From NCBI RefSeq assembly GCF_009758255.1, contig NZ_WSEN01000006.1, positions 124,001 through 188,000 on the forward strand: a stretch of 64,000 nt of DNA. Reading direction: 5' to 3'. Under the pieces are notes generated by a model, which saw nothing but the letters and a program-made list of their open reading frames with translations, ran no database searches and was not told the DNA's origin. Below are positions 8,407 to 17,406 of the stretch, in pieces. The translations under genes were made by a program, and so were the position numbers. Within the stretch, counting starts at the first letter, position 1. Each line of letters opens with the position of its first letter. This DNA comes from Microbacterium sp. MAH-37 (GTDB taxonomy: Bacteria; Actinomycetota; Actinomycetes; Actinomycetales; Microbacteriaceae).

Positions 8407-9870
8407 TCAGGGGTAGACGGTGATCGCAGGCTGCCGCTGGGCATCCGGCGAGAGCGGCCACCCCGCGATGCCGACGGACTCGCCCTCGCTCGGGGGTGCG
8501 GTCGGCGGCGCATCCGGTCCAGCCCCGACATCCGGAGTGGTGTCTGGAGCGGTTCCCCCGGCGGCTTCCTCGAGCATCGTGATCGACGCGTGCACCGGGC
8601 CATCCGGCGAGAGGACCGGCGTCGAGCCGCCCCACAGCCGCACCGAGACGGACTCCCCCGGCGGCACCGCGACGGTGCTCTCATCGTCACCGTCACGGAT
8701 CATCACCGAGACCTGGGCGTCGCCGGGGTTGACGAGGTGCAGCAGCGGCGAGGGGCCTCGAGGCACAGCGAACATCAGGTCGGAGGAGATCTCCGGCGCC
8801 GGGGTCATCCACGCGAAGTCGGCGCTGCGGCCCGCGGCGATCGACTGACGCACCGCGGCGACCAGGGGCTGATCCGCCGTGATCTCGACGTCGTACGTGC
8901 CCACCGGCATCTCACCGAGCGAGAGTTCGCTCGGCACACCCCCGAGCAGGTTCATGCGGTACTCGGTGGACTCGTCGGTGTTCTCGCGGCGGACGGTGAT
9001 CACCGCCTCGCCGTCAGCGGACGGTGACAGCATCCGCAGCACGGTTCCCGCGTCGCCGTCGCCTGCGAGCGCGGTCACCTGCACGCCGGTGAGGACGAGG
9101 GAGCGCTGCGCATCCGCCATGCCGTCCTGCACGTCGCTGCCGATGGGCTGCAGCACCTGCGTGAACGATGACTGCAGGCTGGCGCGCACCGGCGCCCCCT
9201 CCGCAGCGGCCTGCACGACCGGGGTCGCCTCCCCGGGCGCGATGGACGAGAGCGGCACGGCGACCTGGGTCATCGCCGGCACGACCTGACTGCTGGTCGC
9301 CGTCTGCACGCCGTACACGGTGAGCGTCACCGTCGAGGGGACCTCGGAGGCGTTCGACAGCACGATCACGTCGGCGGCGCCGGTGGACGCGTCCCCACCG
9401 ACCAGCCAGGTCCGCATCTGCGGGGCTCTGCAGGCCGAGGCCGACAGCCCGACGAGATCGTCCGTCCTCAGCGTGAGCGACTCGGCGCCGGCGATGAGCG
9501 GCGCCTCTCGATCCTGCACCGCGCCGGTCAGGCTGCGCGCGCCGGAGCCGCCCGCGAGATCCGGCATCGCCAGCGCGGCCGATGCCGGGTCGCCCTCGGA
9601 GCCGCCGATGACCGTGCGCGGCTCGCCTGCGGAGATCATGAGCTCGGCCTGTGTCGTGTCGCGCCCGAGTGCGCGGAAGGATCCGTTGCACACCAGCACA
9701 CTGTCGCCGGGCACAGGCGTGATGCTGACCTTCGCCGGCTGATGCTCGACGCCGGGCCAGGGAGCCGCGATGCCGGCGATCACGCCCAGGACGCACCCGG
9801 CCGCGACGATCGTCCCGGTGAGGACGCGGGCGCTCGTCGCCGCCACGCGCAGCGCACGGTTCGCGGTCAT
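8407..9870 (-). CDS. DUF5719 secreted/anchored protein
   Basis: Protein of 487 residues with an N-terminal membrane helix (about 15-37) and a long extracytoplasmic beta-rich region matching the actinobacterial DUF5719 family. Visible pieces include a Cys in VLVCNGSF, another in SASACRAPQ, and Ala/Ser/Val-rich strands. The C-terminal ~60 residues are Pro- and Asp-rich. Function is not established. It overlaps the upstream giant glycosyltransferase gene by four bases (ATGA), so the two are translationally coupled and probably act in the same surface process. I see no catalytic motif. Confidence 0.8.
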   Translation of the reverse strand: MTANRALRVAATSARVLTGTIVAAGCVLGVIAGIAAPWPGVEHQPAKVSITPVPGDSVLVCNGSFRALGRDTTQAELMISAGEPRTVIGGSEGDPASAALAMPDLAGGSGARSLTGAVQDREAPLIAGAESLTLRTDDLVGLSASACRAPQMRTWLVGGDASTGAADVIVLSNASEVPSTVTLTVYGVQTATSSQVVPAMTQVAVPLSSIAPGEATPVVQAAAEGAPVRASLQSSFTQVLQPIGSDVQDGMADAQRSLVLTGVQVTALAGDGDAGTVLRMLSPSADGEAVITVRRENTDESTEYRMNLLGGVPSELSLGEMPVGTYDVEITADQPLVAAVRQSIAAGRSADFAWMTPAPEISSDLMFAVPRGPSPLLHLVNPGDAQVSVMIRDGDDESTVAVPPGESVSVRLWGGSTPVLSPDGPVHASITMLEEAAGGTAPDTTPDVGAGPDAPPTAPPSEGESVGIAGWPLSPDAQRQPAITVYP

Positions 9871-12854
9871 GAACGGTCCTCCTCGTCATCGGATGCCGGC
9901 GATGCCGTCGCTCCGTGCTCCTCCGCCGATGCAGTCTCTTCGGCCGGTGTCTCGGCGGCGGCCGAAGCGGGCACGACCACCCCGGTCCCCTCGCCGGCGA
10001 TGCTCGCCAGCTCCCGCGCCTCGGCATCGGCCTGGGCGAGGGCGTCGCGACGGCGTGAGATCACCGCCGGCTCCTCGGGAGCCCGCCCCACGATCCGGGA
10101 CTGCGCGCGAGCGGCGCGGCGGGAGGCACGGGTCGGGATGGACAGCAGAAGCGCGGCGATCACAGCGATCAGCTGCAGCAGCACCACCAGGCGCGACGCG
10201 GCCTGCTGCCCGTCGTCGAGTCCCGGACGGGCAGCGATGGAACCCTCGATGCGCCAGAGCACCCCGCGTGCCGTGCTGCCGGCCTTGACGAAACCGGTGC
10301 GCTGCTCGATCGACGTCTGGGCGGCGTTGTGCAGGGCCTCGCCCTTGTCCGAGCCGCCGGGCGCCAGAAGCACGAAGGAGATGCCCCGGTCGGCGAGCGA
10401 CTTCGCCGCGTCGTAGTCGCGGGCCGAGAGCAGGTCGACCGCGAGCAAGCTGAGACCGTCATCGCGTGGTTCCGTCGCCGTCGAGAGCAGCGTGGTCTGC
10501 GCGCCCAGCGTGCGCCCCGGGCCCCAGACCACGTCGGTCGCCAGGGCGCCGTCGTCGCGCGGCGTCAGCACGAGGGTTCCGGCCTCGAGGTCGGCTTCGG
10601 CTGCCACCAGCGCCGGCAGTGTCTGCGCGGCAGCGGCACTCATCACGGCGCGCTCCTGATGCTCCGCCGTCAGCGCGGGCAGCGCGCACACCGCGAGTGC
10701 GAGGCCCGCCAGCGTCGCCGCGACCGAGCGCACCCAGGTCAGCGTCAGGGCGGTGTCGAGAGCGACCAGCGCCGCGCCGACGAGACCGATCCAGGCGAGG
10801 CTCAGGCCCGACCCGGGCCAGATCGCCGCGCTGTCGCCGTGGAAGAAGCTCACCACGACACCGGCCGCGAGGAACGACGTGCCGATTCCGGTCACGGTGA
10901 CCGCGAGTAGGACGATCCCGGCACGCCAGCGCGGGGCGACGGATGCGATCAGCGCCAGCACCGCGAGCGGCGCGAGCAGCAGCGGCACCAGCGCCAGAGG
11001 CGCACCCGTCACGGACGCCCAGCCGGCGAGATCCAGCGACGGGAATCCCGTCGCCAGCACGGCTCGTCCGGCAGCATCCGCCGTGGCCTGCGGCCCTTCC
11101 GGCCAGATCGAGCCGGGGTCGGCGAGCAGGGCGACGGCGGAGCCGTGCCGCAACTGAGCCCAGACGAGGGGTGCGAACATCGCGACCGCGGGGATCATCG
11201 TCCAGATCAGGCGCGCAGCGCCGTGGATCCGGCCGCGGACGAGGATGAGGATCAGGGCGACGGCCCACAGCGCCACGACGGCGGGGGCGATCGACGGCGC
11301 GCAGGCCAGGGATGCGGCGATCAGCAGCGAGGCCGCACCCGCCGCGCCCCAGGAGCGATGCGCGACGACAGCCGCATGCACGGCCCAGGGCAGGAGCAGA
11401 TGCAGGATGACGGCGGCAGGGCGTCCCTGCACGAGCGCCGTCAGGAAGGTCGGCGCGAGTGCCCAGGCGACGCCGCCCAGGATCCGGAGGCCGGACCGGT
11501 CCGTGACGCGCGTGGCAGCGAACCATCCGCCCAGCACGGCCAGCGGCAGTGCGAGCAGCCAGAGCAGCACCATCGCACGCGACGGCCACCCGGGCCAGAG
11601 CGATCCGAGCACGGCGATCACGCCCGCGAAGGGATCTGCGGGGCCGACCGTGTGCGGCCCAAGACCGCGCAGGCCCCACGCGGCATCCGCCCAGAGAGCC
11701 GACACGGTCTCGTGCAGCGGCAGCAGCGCGCCGCCGCCCATGCCCGGCCATGCCAGCAGAGTCGTGAAGCTCGCGATACTCACGACCAGCGCGGCGAGCA
11801 CCGCCCAGGCGCCGCCTCCTGAGAAGAAGCGCAGCTCGCTGACTGCCCCGCCCTCACTGCCGTAGCCGTCGTCGAGACTCCGATGCAGTTCTGCCCGCGT
11901 GATGCGCAGCGGAGCGATGGCCGCCCAGCTCGCACTGCGCGTCGCGGCGATCGCCGCGCGTGATCGCGCGACGGCACCGAAGCGGAGCATCTCGGTGAAC
12001 GCGGCTGCCCACTCCGGAGCCACCGACGAGGGCCGCTTGCCGATCAGGTGCCCCGCGGAGCGCCACAGTGCGAGCGGGAGGAGCGTGAGCCAGTGCAGTG
12101 GCACGACCGCCAGCGGCGCATAGCTGAGACGGCGGTGCAGCTGGGCGAGGCGCGTGGCCCACGCACGCTGCGACTCGCGCTGCGGGAGGGCGGCCGGTCC
12201 GTCCTGGCGGACCGACACCTGTGCGGGCGGCACGAGCACGACCCTGCCGCCGGCGAGGCGGGCACGGACGCCCAGGTCGAGTCCCTCGTCGGCACCGGCC
12301 AGTGCAGGATCGGGACGCAGCGACGGGGCGACCTCCGCCCGGATGAGCATTCCGCGGATGTCCGCGCTGAGAGCGTCGTCGGCACCGTCGTGCTGTCCCT
12401 GGTCCAGCTCGCCGGCGGCGAGTTCGACGGTCCGGCCGAGCGAGGTCATGCTCACGCCGAGCGAGACGATCTCGCGACGGCCCTCGTCGGTGAGCTTGGG
12501 AGCGGCGATCGCCGCAGAAGGCGAGCGCTCCAGCGCCCCTGCGAGGAGTTCGAGCGCATCGGGCTCGGGGACGGTGTCCTGCGCGAGAAGCCACACCGCC
12601 CGTCCCTCCGGGACGCGCGGGTACGCGGCCTGCAGCGCGTCGGCGTAGGAGAGCCCTGCGCGGGTCTCGACGACGCCCTCGACGATCGAGGGGAAACCGT
12701 CGCCGCGGATGGCGGCGATGCTACCCGTCACGACGATCGTGACCGCCTCGGGCACGAGGGTCTGGGTGCGCACCGCGTCGAGGGTGCGGGTCAGCTGGGT
12801 GCGCGCGGACTCACCGGAGCGCGTGACGACAAGGGCGTGAACTCGGGCTGGCAT
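9867..12854 (-). CDS. Large membrane glycosyltransferase (GT2 domain plus multi-helix region)
   Basis: Protein of 995 residues. Residues 1-235 form a GT-A type glycosyltransferase domain in which the usual DXD is replaced by AQDT (91-94); a later GADEGLDLG segment (187-195) may supply acidic residues. One hydrophobic stretch (247-265) and then about a dozen membrane helices (345-800) follow, with an Ala/Glu-rich cytoplasmic tail. Homologues occur next to DUF5719 and whiB in many actinobacteria. A role in transferring a sugar to a surface glycan is inferred; donor and acceptor are unknown. A TAGGCT box nine bases before the ATG indicates a leaderless start. Confidence 0.82.
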   Translation of the reverse strand: MPARVHALVVTRSGESARTQLTRTLDAVRTQTLVPEAVTIVVTGSIAAIRGDGFPSIVEGVVETRAGLSYADALQAAYPRVPEGRAVWLLAQDTVPEPDALELLAGALERSPSAAIAAPKLTDEGRREIVSLGVSMTSLGRTVELAAGELDQGQHDGADDALSADIRGMLIRAEVAPSLRPDPALAGADEGLDLGVRARLAGGRVVLVPPAQVSVRQDGPAALPQRESQRAWATRLAQLHRRLSYAPLAVVPLHWLTLLPLALWRSAGHLIGKRPSSVAPEWAAAFTEMLRFGAVARSRAAIAATRSASWAAIAPLRITRAELHRSLDDGYGSEGGAVSELRFFSGGGAWAVLAALVVSIASFTTLLAWPGMGGGALLPLHETVSALWADAAWGLRGLGPHTVGPADPFAGVIAVLGSLWPGWPSRAMVLLWLLALPLAVLGGWFAATRVTDRSGLRILGGVAWALAPTFLTALVQGRPAAVILHLLLPWAVHAAVVAHRSWGAAGAASLLIAASLACAPSIAPAVVALWAVALILILVRGRIHGAARLIWTMIPAVAMFAPLVWAQLRHGSAVALLADPGSIWPEGPQATADAAGRAVLATGFPSLDLAGWASVTGAPLALVPLLLAPLAVLALIASVAPRWRAGIVLLAVTVTGIGTSFLAAGVVVSFFHGDSAAIWPGSGLSLAWIGLVGAALVALDTALTLTWVRSVAATLAGLALAVCALPALTAEHQERAVMSAAAAQTLPALVAAEADLEAGTLVLTPRDDGALATDVVWGPGRTLGAQTTLLSTATEPRDDGLSLLAVDLLSARDYDAAKSLADRGISFVLLAPGGSDKGEALHNAAQTSIEQRTGFVKAGSTARGVLWRIEGSIAARPGLDDGQQAASRLVVLLQLIAVIAALLLSIPTRASRRAARAQSRIVGRAPEEPAVISRRRDALAQADAEARELASIAGEGTGVVVPASAAAETPAEETASAEEHGATASPASDDEEDRS

Positions 12855-12863
12855 GACCTGGCC

Positions 12864-12869
12864 AGCCTA
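12864..12869 (-). promoter_or_regulatory. -10 box of the giant GT-DUF5719 operon
   Basis: Minus-strand TAGGCT, nine bases upstream of the ATG at 12854; no ribosome-binding site is seen in between. Fits the leaderless pattern repeated in this window. Confidence 0.5.
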
Positions 12870-12893
12870 GGCAGACCGGAGTCCGTGCGCGGT

Positions 12894-12941
12894 GAGCCCA
12901 CCCGGCGCGCCCCGAGAAGCGGGGTCGCAGGGAGCGGGCTC
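12894..12941 (-). terminator. Candidate hairpin after whiB
   Basis: Nested inverted repeats: GAGCCC (12894-12899) with GGGCTC (12936-12941), and an inner CCCCG/CGGGG stem (12910-12914 with 12920-12924). It begins at the whiB stop codon and precedes the next promoter. There is no T run, so termination is uncertain. Confidence 0.3.
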
Positions 12942-13254
12942 AGCCGGCGCGACGCTTGAGCTTGCGCCGTTCGCGCTCGGACAGACCGCCCCAGATACCG
13001 AAGCGCTCGTCATTGTTCAGCGCGTACTCCAGGCATTCGCCGCGCACATCGCAGGAACTGCAGATGCGCTTGGCGTCGCGAGTGGAGCCGCCCTTCTCGG
13101 GGAAGAACGCCTCGGGATCGACCTGCGCGCAGAGCGCGTCGGCCTGCCATGCGAGTGCGTTGTCATGCTCTTCCGGTTGCCTGACCCCCGGAACGCCGAG
13201 ATCGACCGGATCGACGTACCAGTTGTCGGGAACGTCCGAACGGTAACCCGTCAT
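12940..13254 (-). CDS. whiB: WhiB-family iron-sulfur transcription regulator (WhiB2/WhmD type)
   Basis: Protein of 104 residues that should bind a 4Fe-4S cluster through Cys42, Cys65, Cys68 and Cys74 (LCAQ, CSSC, ECLEYAL). The G-rich turn FGIWGG (about 85-90) and basic tail SERERRKLKRR complete the Wbl layout. The segment DPEAFFPEKGGSTR is typical of the WhiB2/WhmD group linked to septation and cell division. The ATG chosen has GGGAG nine to ten bases upstream; an upstream Met would put the tail of the promoter into the protein. It lies between the surface GT operon and manA, as in mycobacteria. Confidence 0.92.
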   Translation of the reverse strand: MTGYRSDVPDNWYVDPVDLGVPGVRQPEEHDNALAWQADALCAQVDPEAFFPEKGGSTRDAKRICSSCDVRGECLEYALNNDERFGIWGGLSERERRKLKRRAG

Positions 13255-13303
13255 CTCGATCTCCCAACCCTTTGCTTTGCCCCCCTCGGGCCGTGCACTA
13301 GTA

Positions 13304-13332
13304 ATTACACCCGTGTCATTCGGTCGGGTCAA
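13304..13332 (-). promoter_or_regulatory. whiB promoter, near-consensus SigA type
   Basis: On the minus strand TTGACC (13332-13327) and TGTAAT (13309-13304) are separated by exactly 17 bases. The predicted start of transcription leaves a leader of about 45 nt containing the GGGAG ribosome-binding site. This is the best -35/-10 pair seen in the window. Confidence 0.75.
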
Positions 13333-13424
13333 GTCGCGGATCGTAAACCCTCAACTCGCTCTTTAAGGTTCATTGACGATCGTTCGGCGTGTCGCACGGG
13401 CGTGTCGCGTCGCCGTTCGCGGTC

Positions 13425-14546
13425 TCAGTCCGTCGCGCCGGGCTCGGCCACGAACGCCTCGCCGCTGCCGCTGAGCACCAGCCGGCGCTCCTCCGCCGAG
13501 GCGAAGACCGCGGTGCCCACCGGCACCGTGACCGCCTCGCCGTCGGCGCCGCGCACGAGGATATCGCCGGCGGTCGCGAGCACCATCGCCGATCCCCGCA
13601 CCTCGACGGGGACCTCGACGCCCTCCAGTTCCACCCGGCGCAGCGCGAAGTCCGGGACCGGGACCTCATAGGTCGTGACAGGGCCCTCCTCGGGGCGGAG
13701 CACGGGGACATCACCGGGAGTGGTGTCCAGGATCGAGAGCAGCTCCGCCACGTCGATGTGCTTGGGCGTGAGGCCGCCGCGCAGCACGTTGTCGCTCGCG
13801 GCCATGATCTCCACGCCGAGCCCCGAGACGTACGCGTGCAGCAGGCCCGCGCGGAGGAACACGCCCTCGCCGCGCGAGAGCACCACCACGTTCATGAGCA
13901 GGGCGACGACCACGCCGGGATCTCCCGGATAGCGCTCAGCGACGGAGCGCACGACGCGCAGCTCGGTGGCGAACTCCTCGGACTCGGCAGCGGCGAGCGC
14001 GGCGATCACGTCGTCGACCTCGGTCTGCGCATCGCCGGACAGCAGCCAGCCGATCGTGTCGCGCAGCACGTCGCCGTCACCCGACAGCCGCGCGCGGAGC
14101 GTCTGCACGCCCGCCGCGTCGTCGAGCGCCGCGAGCAGGCGCAGCGTGGCATCCGCCGGCCGCAGGCCCGCGAGCGCCTCGAACCGCTCGCTCAGCACGG
14201 CGATGAGTTCCGGCTTGTGGTTGTCGTCTCGGTAGTTGCGCTGCGGGTCGTCGGCGGACAGCCCCGCTTCGAGGGCGAAGCCGGCCCTCGCCTGCTCCTT
14301 GGTGGGGTGCACCTGGATGGACAGCGGGTCGGCGGCGGCGAGGAGCTTGAGCAGATAGGGCAGCGATCCTCCGGTCACGGCGTCCAGCGTGCGTCCGTCC
14401 GCGAGGTCCGCGGGGTCTCCGGGGTGGTCTCCGAACCACACCTCGGCCTCGGGGCCGGCCGCGGGCGCCTGCCCTTCGAGCTCGGCCAGCAGCGAGGTGG
14501 ATCCCCAGGCGTAGTCACGCGGCACGTTCGTCAGTCGCATCAGCAT
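13425..14546 (-). CDS. manA: Mannose-6-phosphate isomerase, class I
   Basis: Cytoplasmic zinc enzyme of 373 residues interconverting fructose-6-phosphate and mannose-6-phosphate, feeding GDP-mannose and mannosylated surface glycans. The opening RLTNVPRDYAWGS and the metal-site segments IQVHPTKEQA (His), DNHKPELI (His, Glu) and LRAGLLHAYVSGLGVEIMA (His) are all present. The long C-terminal beta domain is intact. The start at 14546 is supported by a TACCCT -10 box seven bases upstream (leaderless). It is divergent from the O-antigen ligase-like gene at 14637, only 90 bases away. Confidence 0.93.
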   Translation of the reverse strand: MLMRLTNVPRDYAWGSTSLLAELEGQAPAAGPEAEVWFGDHPGDPADLADGRTLDAVTGGSLPYLLKLLAAADPLSIQVHPTKEQARAGFALEAGLSADDPQRNYRDDNHKPELIAVLSERFEALAGLRPADATLRLLAALDDAAGVQTLRARLSGDGDVLRDTIGWLLSGDAQTEVDDVIAALAAAESEEFATELRVVRSVAERYPGDPGVVVALLMNVVVLSRGEGVFLRAGLLHAYVSGLGVEIMAASDNVLRGGLTPKHIDVAELLSILDTTPGDVPVLRPEEGPVTTYEVPVPDFALRRVELEGVEVPVEVRGSAMVLATAGDILVRGADGEAVTVPVGTAVFASAEERRLVLSGSGEAFVAEPGATD

Positions 14547-14553
14547 GATCACC

Positions 14554-14559
14554 AGGGTA
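14554..14559 (-). promoter_or_regulatory. -10 box of manA
   Basis: Minus-strand TACCCT with a seven-base gap to the manA ATG and no ribosome-binding site between; leaderless layout. The 90-bp intergenic region also carries the opposing promoter at 14623. Confidence 0.5.
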
Positions 14560-14622
14560 GGACGATGTCGGGCGGATGCCGCGCCGAACCGCTTCCACAG
14601 GGGTTCCCGGGCCTCTGCGCGG

Positions 14623-14628
14623 TAGCCT
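14623..14628 (+). promoter_or_regulatory. -10 box of the O-antigen ligase-like operon
   Basis: TAGCCT ends eight bases before the ATG at 14637; no ribosome-binding site. Back-to-back with the manA promoter. Confidence 0.5.
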
Positions 14629-14636
14629 GAAACGCG

Positions 14637-16055
14637 ATGGCCCAGTTGAGCAAGCACCCCGCCTCCCCCGCGCCGACGGCTCCCGAGCGGGAGACCACCG
14701 GTCACCTCATGCTGCGCGGGTACATCGTCCTCACGCTCTTCGCGACCCTCGCGCACACCGCGGTGTTCAATCTGCTCGGGTCGACAGGCGCCGTCGTGGC
14801 GATGGCGGTGCTCACCGCCGGGATCCTGGGCATCTGGATCCCGGCGATCGTGCACCAGCGCCCGACGAGGTTTCCGTGGCGGCGGCTCCCCTGGGTCGCG
14901 CTGGGGTACGGCGGGTTCGCGCTGCTCTCCGTCATCTGGTCGGAGTGGCCGAGCGCCACGCTGATGACCTGGGCGCTGTGGGCCGCTGTCACCGTGAACG
15001 CCCTGTTCACCGCGACGATGCTCACCTGGCAGGAACTGGTGCGCGCGCTGTCCAGTGCGCTGAAGTGGATCCTCGGACTCTCGCTGGCGATCGAGCTGTG
15101 GGTGGCTCTCGTGCTGCGGCATCCGATCCTGCCGAACTTCGCGGACGTCCCCGAGGGGAAGATCGACCCGCACATCTACTGGGTGCGCGGCAACCTCTTC
15201 AACGACGGACGCATCCAGGGCATCGTCGGCAATGCGCACACGCTCTCGATCATGTGTCTGCTCGCGCTGATGGTCTTCGGCGTGCTGTACGCGGCCGGGG
15301 TGCGACGACGCGGTGCACTCATCGGGTGGGCGGTCGTGGCCCTGATCCTGCTCTACAAGGCCGCGTCGGCGACGAGCGTGCTCTGCGGCGTCGCGGCGGG
15401 CGTGGTGCTGGTGATCGCCCTGTTGATGCGCAGCGCACGGCGCCCCTCGCAGCGCACGGCGATCTACGCGGGCTCGGCTCTCGTCGTCGTGGTCGGCGTC
15501 GCCGGCGGCCTCGTGCTGCGCGACCAGGTGCTGGCCGCGTTCGGCAAGGACTCCGACATGACCGGGCGGTTCGAGATCTGGGCGAAGGTGTGGGAGCGCG
15601 CGATCACGCATCCGGTGATCGGGAACGGCTACTCCTCCCCCTGGGTCCCCTGGGATCCGGGTTTCTCGGGCTGGATCGTCGACCACAAGCTCACCGTCTT
15701 CCACGCGCATAACATGTGGCTGGACGTGTTCTTCCAGCTCGGCATCGTCGGGGTGCTGCTGATGGCCACCGCCTGGGCGGCGCTCGCCTGGCGCGCCTGG
15801 TTCTTCGCGGTGGATCGTCCGCGTTGGGACCTCGACGCGAGGCGCCCGTACTCGCCGTTGTCGCTGCTGCCCACGATGGTCGTCGCCGCGCTGCTGGTGG
15901 AGGGGCTGGCGGAATCCGCGCCGATCATGCTGTGGGGCTGGATGCTGCTCGTGATGTTCTCGTTCAAGATCAAGTCCGTGCCCCTCGTCGGCGTCGGGCT
16001 CGACGAACGGTCCTCCGTGCTCGCGCACGGTGAGCAGGCACGACAGGTGCCATGA
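14637..16055 (+). CDS. O-antigen ligase/polymerase-like membrane protein 1
   Basis: Polytopic membrane protein of 472 residues (about 10-12 helices) of the Wzy/WaaL superfamily. Near the C-terminus it has the characteristic extracytoplasmic loop and helix FHAHNMWLDVFFQLGIVG, where the His-Asn pair is the family's conserved signature. Members either polymerise lipid-linked repeat units or ligate glycans onto acceptors outside the membrane. It overlaps the next gene, a second member of the family, by four bases (ATGA). Its start follows a leaderless-type -10 box. The specific substrate cannot be told from sequence. Confidence 0.87.
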   Translation: MAQLSKHPASPAPTAPERETTGHLMLRGYIVLTLFATLAHTAVFNLLGSTGAVVAMAVLTAGILGIWIPAIVHQRPTRFPWRRLPWVALGYGGFALLSVIWSEWPSATLMTWALWAAVTVNALFTATMLTWQELVRALSSALKWILGLSLAIELWVALVLRHPILPNFADVPEGKIDPHIYWVRGNLFNDGRIQGIVGNAHTLSIMCLLALMVFGVLYAAGVRRRGALIGWAVVALILLYKAASATSVLCGVAAGVVLVIALLMRSARRPSQRTAIYAGSALVVVVGVAGGLVLRDQVLAAFGKDSDMTGRFEIWAKVWERAITHPVIGNGYSSPWVPWDPGFSGWIVDHKLTVFHAHNMWLDVFFQLGIVGVLLMATAWAALAWRAWFFAVDRPRWDLDARRPYSPLSLLPTMVVAALLVEGLAESAPIMLWGWMLLVMFSFKIKSVPLVGVGLDERSSVLAHGEQARQVP

Positions 16056-17347
16056 CAGATCTCCGGCATCCGTTGCGCCTGCTCGCCTCGGCCGAGTTCG
16101 CGAGGGCGTACACGATCGCGGTGCTCATCGCCGTGTTCGGCTCGTTCGCGATCGAACGGCTCTCGTCCCCGCTGACGCTCGCCACGGTCATCGTCTCGCT
16201 GGCGGTGGTCGGCGTCGCCGTGCTGTTCGCCCGCCGAGACGAGCTGAGCCTGCTGCGCCTGGCGCCGACGTCTCTGCTGGGCTTCCTGGCGCTGGCCCTC
16301 CTCAGCGTGGTGTGGAGCACCGACCGCTCCGACACACTGGCCGGCTGGGCGTCGCTGCTGGGCTACGCGGTCCTCGCCATCGCCGTGGGGCACGTGCGGG
16401 ACACCCTGCAGACCGTTCGCGCCATCGGCGACACGCTGCGCTGGCTGCTCGTCGTCTCGCTGTCGCTCGAGGTGCTCTCCGGCATCCTGCTCGACGTGCC
16501 GTTCGAGCGTCTGGGCATCGAGGGCGCCCTCGCCTCCGGCGGGCCGATCCAGGGCATCTTCGGCACGCGCAACATGCTCGGGTTCGTCGCGGTGATCGCG
16601 CTCATCACCTTCGTGATCGAGTGGCGCACGAGGTCGGTCTCGACGCCCGTCGCCGTGGGGTCCGTGGCGCTGGGCGCGTTCCTCGCGCTGCTCTCGGCCT
16701 CGCCGACCGTCGTCGTCCTCGCCGCGGGCGTCGGCGTCGCCAGCCTCGCGCTGATGATCGTCCGGCATACCCCGGCTGCACGGCGGAACATGGCGCAGTG
16801 GGCGCTGGGCGGAGTCGTGATCGTCGGGCTGGTCGCCGCCTTCCTGCGCCGGCATCAGATCATCCAGCTCCTGGACGCCGGGTCGGACTTCTCGATGCGC
16901 GCGGACCTGTGGAACACCATCCTGGACTTCGTGCCGGACAGCTCGATCCTCGGTTACGGCTGGGTCGGCGCATGGCGCGAGACTGAGTTCCCGTACATCT
17001 ACATCAACATCCTGCTCGACCAGCACCACCAGAGCGCCCTGAACGCGTACTTCGACGTGCTGCTGCAGCTGGGCTGGGTGGGCCTGCTGCTGTTCGTCGT
17101 GCTCGGCGGCGTCGCGATCGTCCGCTCCTGGCTGGTGGCCAGCGTGCGGCGGTCCGTCGTGTACGCGTGGACGCCGCTGGTGCTGGTGACGCTCGCGATC
17201 GACTCGATGTTCGAGAGCTTCACGCTGGTCGGCGCCGGATGGTTCATGCTCGTACTGTGCGCCCTGCGCGCCGGGCAGTCGCGGTCGTGGCGCGAGAACA
17301 TCGACGCCGCGCACACCGGGACGATGCCGACGCTGCCGGTGCGGTGA
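16052..17347 (+). CDS. O-antigen ligase/polymerase-like membrane protein 2
   Basis: Membrane protein of 431 residues, a diverged paralogue of the gene before it and translationally coupled to it. About ten helices are visible. The signature loop reads QHHQSALNAYFDVLLQLGWVG, so it keeps the Wzy/WaaL-like spacing but replaces His-Asn with His-Gln-Ser. The segment IQGIFGTRNMLGFVAVIAL parallels IQGIVGNAHTLSIM in the first protein. Two such enzymes in tandem suggests that one polymerises and the other transfers chains, or that both act as a pair; this is inference. Confidence 0.82.
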   Translation: MTDLRHPLRLLASAEFARAYTIAVLIAVFGSFAIERLSSPLTLATVIVSLAVVGVAVLFARRDELSLLRLAPTSLLGFLALALLSVVWSTDRSDTLAGWASLLGYAVLAIAVGHVRDTLQTVRAIGDTLRWLLVVSLSLEVLSGILLDVPFERLGIEGALASGGPIQGIFGTRNMLGFVAVIALITFVIEWRTRSVSTPVAVGSVALGAFLALLSASPTVVVLAAGVGVASLALMIVRHTPAARRNMAQWALGGVVIVGLVAAFLRRHQIIQLLDAGSDFSMRADLWNTILDFVPDSSILGYGWVGAWRETEFPYIYINILLDQHHQSALNAYFDVLLQLGWVGLLLFVVLGGVAIVRSWLVASVRRSVVYAWTPLVLVTLAIDSMFESFTLVGAGWFMLVLCALRAGQSRSWRENIDAAHTGTMPTLPVR

Positions 17348-17392
17348 GCGGGTCTGACGTCCTGTCGCCCGGCGTTCACAGGGCACGCCCGG

Positions 17393-17398
17393 TAGGCT
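17393..17398 (+). promoter_or_regulatory. -10 box of glfT2
   Basis: TAGGCT ends eight bases before the GTG at 17407 with only a C-rich spacer between, so the transcript should be leaderless. It supports the GTG start over upstream options. Confidence 0.5.
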
Positions 17399-17406
17399 TG
17401 TCCCCC

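Noticed and set aside
13255..13332. Longer whiB start giving 26 more residues
   Set aside because: The longer frame would run through the whiB -10/-35 promoter; the inner ATG has a GGGAG ribosome-binding site.
14547..16028. In-frame extension of manA across the first O-antigen ligase-like gene
   Set aside because: Shadow of the opposite-strand gene; the ManA start at 14546 is fixed by family sequence and a promoter.
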